From: Bacteriovoracales bacterium
GTDB lineage: Bacteria > Bdellovibrionota > Bacteriovoracia > Bacteriovoracales > Bacteriovoracaceae
Length of the DNA: 40,372 nt
NCBI GenBank assembly: GCA_026713835.1
Contig: JAPONP010000061.1
Location: 1-40,372, forward strand
Direction: 5' to 3'
The notes beneath the pieces were generated by a model that saw only the letters and a program-made list of their open reading frames with translations, had not been told where the DNA came from and ran no database searches. Both the position numbers and the translations under genes were made by a program. Positions 40,235-40,372 of this stretch are shown here, one piece after another (positions within the stretch are counted from its first letter, which is position 1; each line of letters begins with the position of its first letter).

Positions 40235-40372
40235 TAACTGCTCACCCCCCGGCAATCTTGGCAGTCGACTGCCTCGTCGCTTTCCTGCGACGTGCAGGAA
40301 GCACGCCTCGGTCGCTCCTCGTTGCCTCCTACCAATCTTATCCGGGTGGAGAACAGTTACCTTGCCTTTATT
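40234..40372 (+). repeat. Structured palindromic repeat, copy C
   Basis: This is almost identical to the reverse complement of copy A. It starts at the last base of the gspL stop codon with GTAACTG, forms an outer stem CTCACCC with GGGTGGAG, an inner hairpin CGTGC-AGGAA-GCACG, and ends CAGTTACCTTGCCTTTATT at the window edge. The T-rich end would be compatible with transcription termination after gspL. Confidence 0.9.

Noticed and set aside
1-40372. Prophage, CRISPR array, integrative element, tRNA or rRNA genes
   Set aside because: No phage structural genes, integrase, regularly spaced repeats, tRNA cloverleaf or rRNA sequence were seen on reading both strands.

Overview
The window looks like a chromosomal contig from a Gram-negative bacterium with a moderately GC-rich genome. 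It encodes a type II secretion system (T2SS), lipoproteins, and peptidoglycan and LPS enzymes. Three things suggest a deltaproteobacterium-like lineage such as Bdellovibrionota: the rpsF-rpsR-DUF2232-rplI-dnaB order, the PilM-like GspL, and several M14/AstE hydrolases. That placement is inference; no 16S rRNA or other decisive marker is present. I see no prophage, CRISPR array, rRNA or tRNA. No gene-free stretch exceeds 300 bp.

Layout. 1-136: a structured repeat (copy A). 162-4227: MgtC-like membrane protein (-), then a lipoprotein and a coupled class II aldolase - mtnA - MnmC-like methyltransferase cluster (+). 4268-5350: tandem duplicated small secreted proteins behind a good promoter (-). 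5619-7379: an Rpn nuclease and two truncated genes lying head to head, which is an accessory or rearranged patch. 7376-12166: a tight (-) operon rpsF-rpsR-DUF2232-rplI-dnaB-pabB. 12383-18484: acs-mpaA-dapD, then a GCS2-type ligase overlapping an AstE-like hydrolase (+). 18481-20868: a secreted protein of unknown function (-) and an AAA/DUF4143 ATPase (+). 21004-22675: cmoA-cmoB, which make the cmo5U34 tRNA modification; repeat copy B supplies the cmoB stop codon. 22908-25085: an APC permease fused to USP-like domains. 25211-27721: a second Rpn paralogue, an NTF2-like protein and a secreted M14 peptidase. 27657-33348: (-) genes for an LPS-core-type glycosyltransferase, glutamate dehydrogenase, an unknown protein, QueC and a phosphohexomutase. 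33467-40234: a T2SS operon gspF-G-H-I-J-K-L (+), which becomes clearly AT-rich from gspJ onward. 40234-40372: repeat copy C, almost identical to copy A but inverted.

The most interesting observations are two. First, a family of about 135-nt imperfect palindromes with covarying stems sits directly behind stop codons, always in the same orientation relative to the upstream gene, and occupies both window ends. Second, rpsR has no recognisable start codon and lies in frame with rpsF across a single UAA. The tandem secreted paralogues, the ligase/hydrolase pair and the overlapping pseudopilin genes also deserve a second look. Gene functions are assigned from recognised sequence motifs only; no database search was possible.
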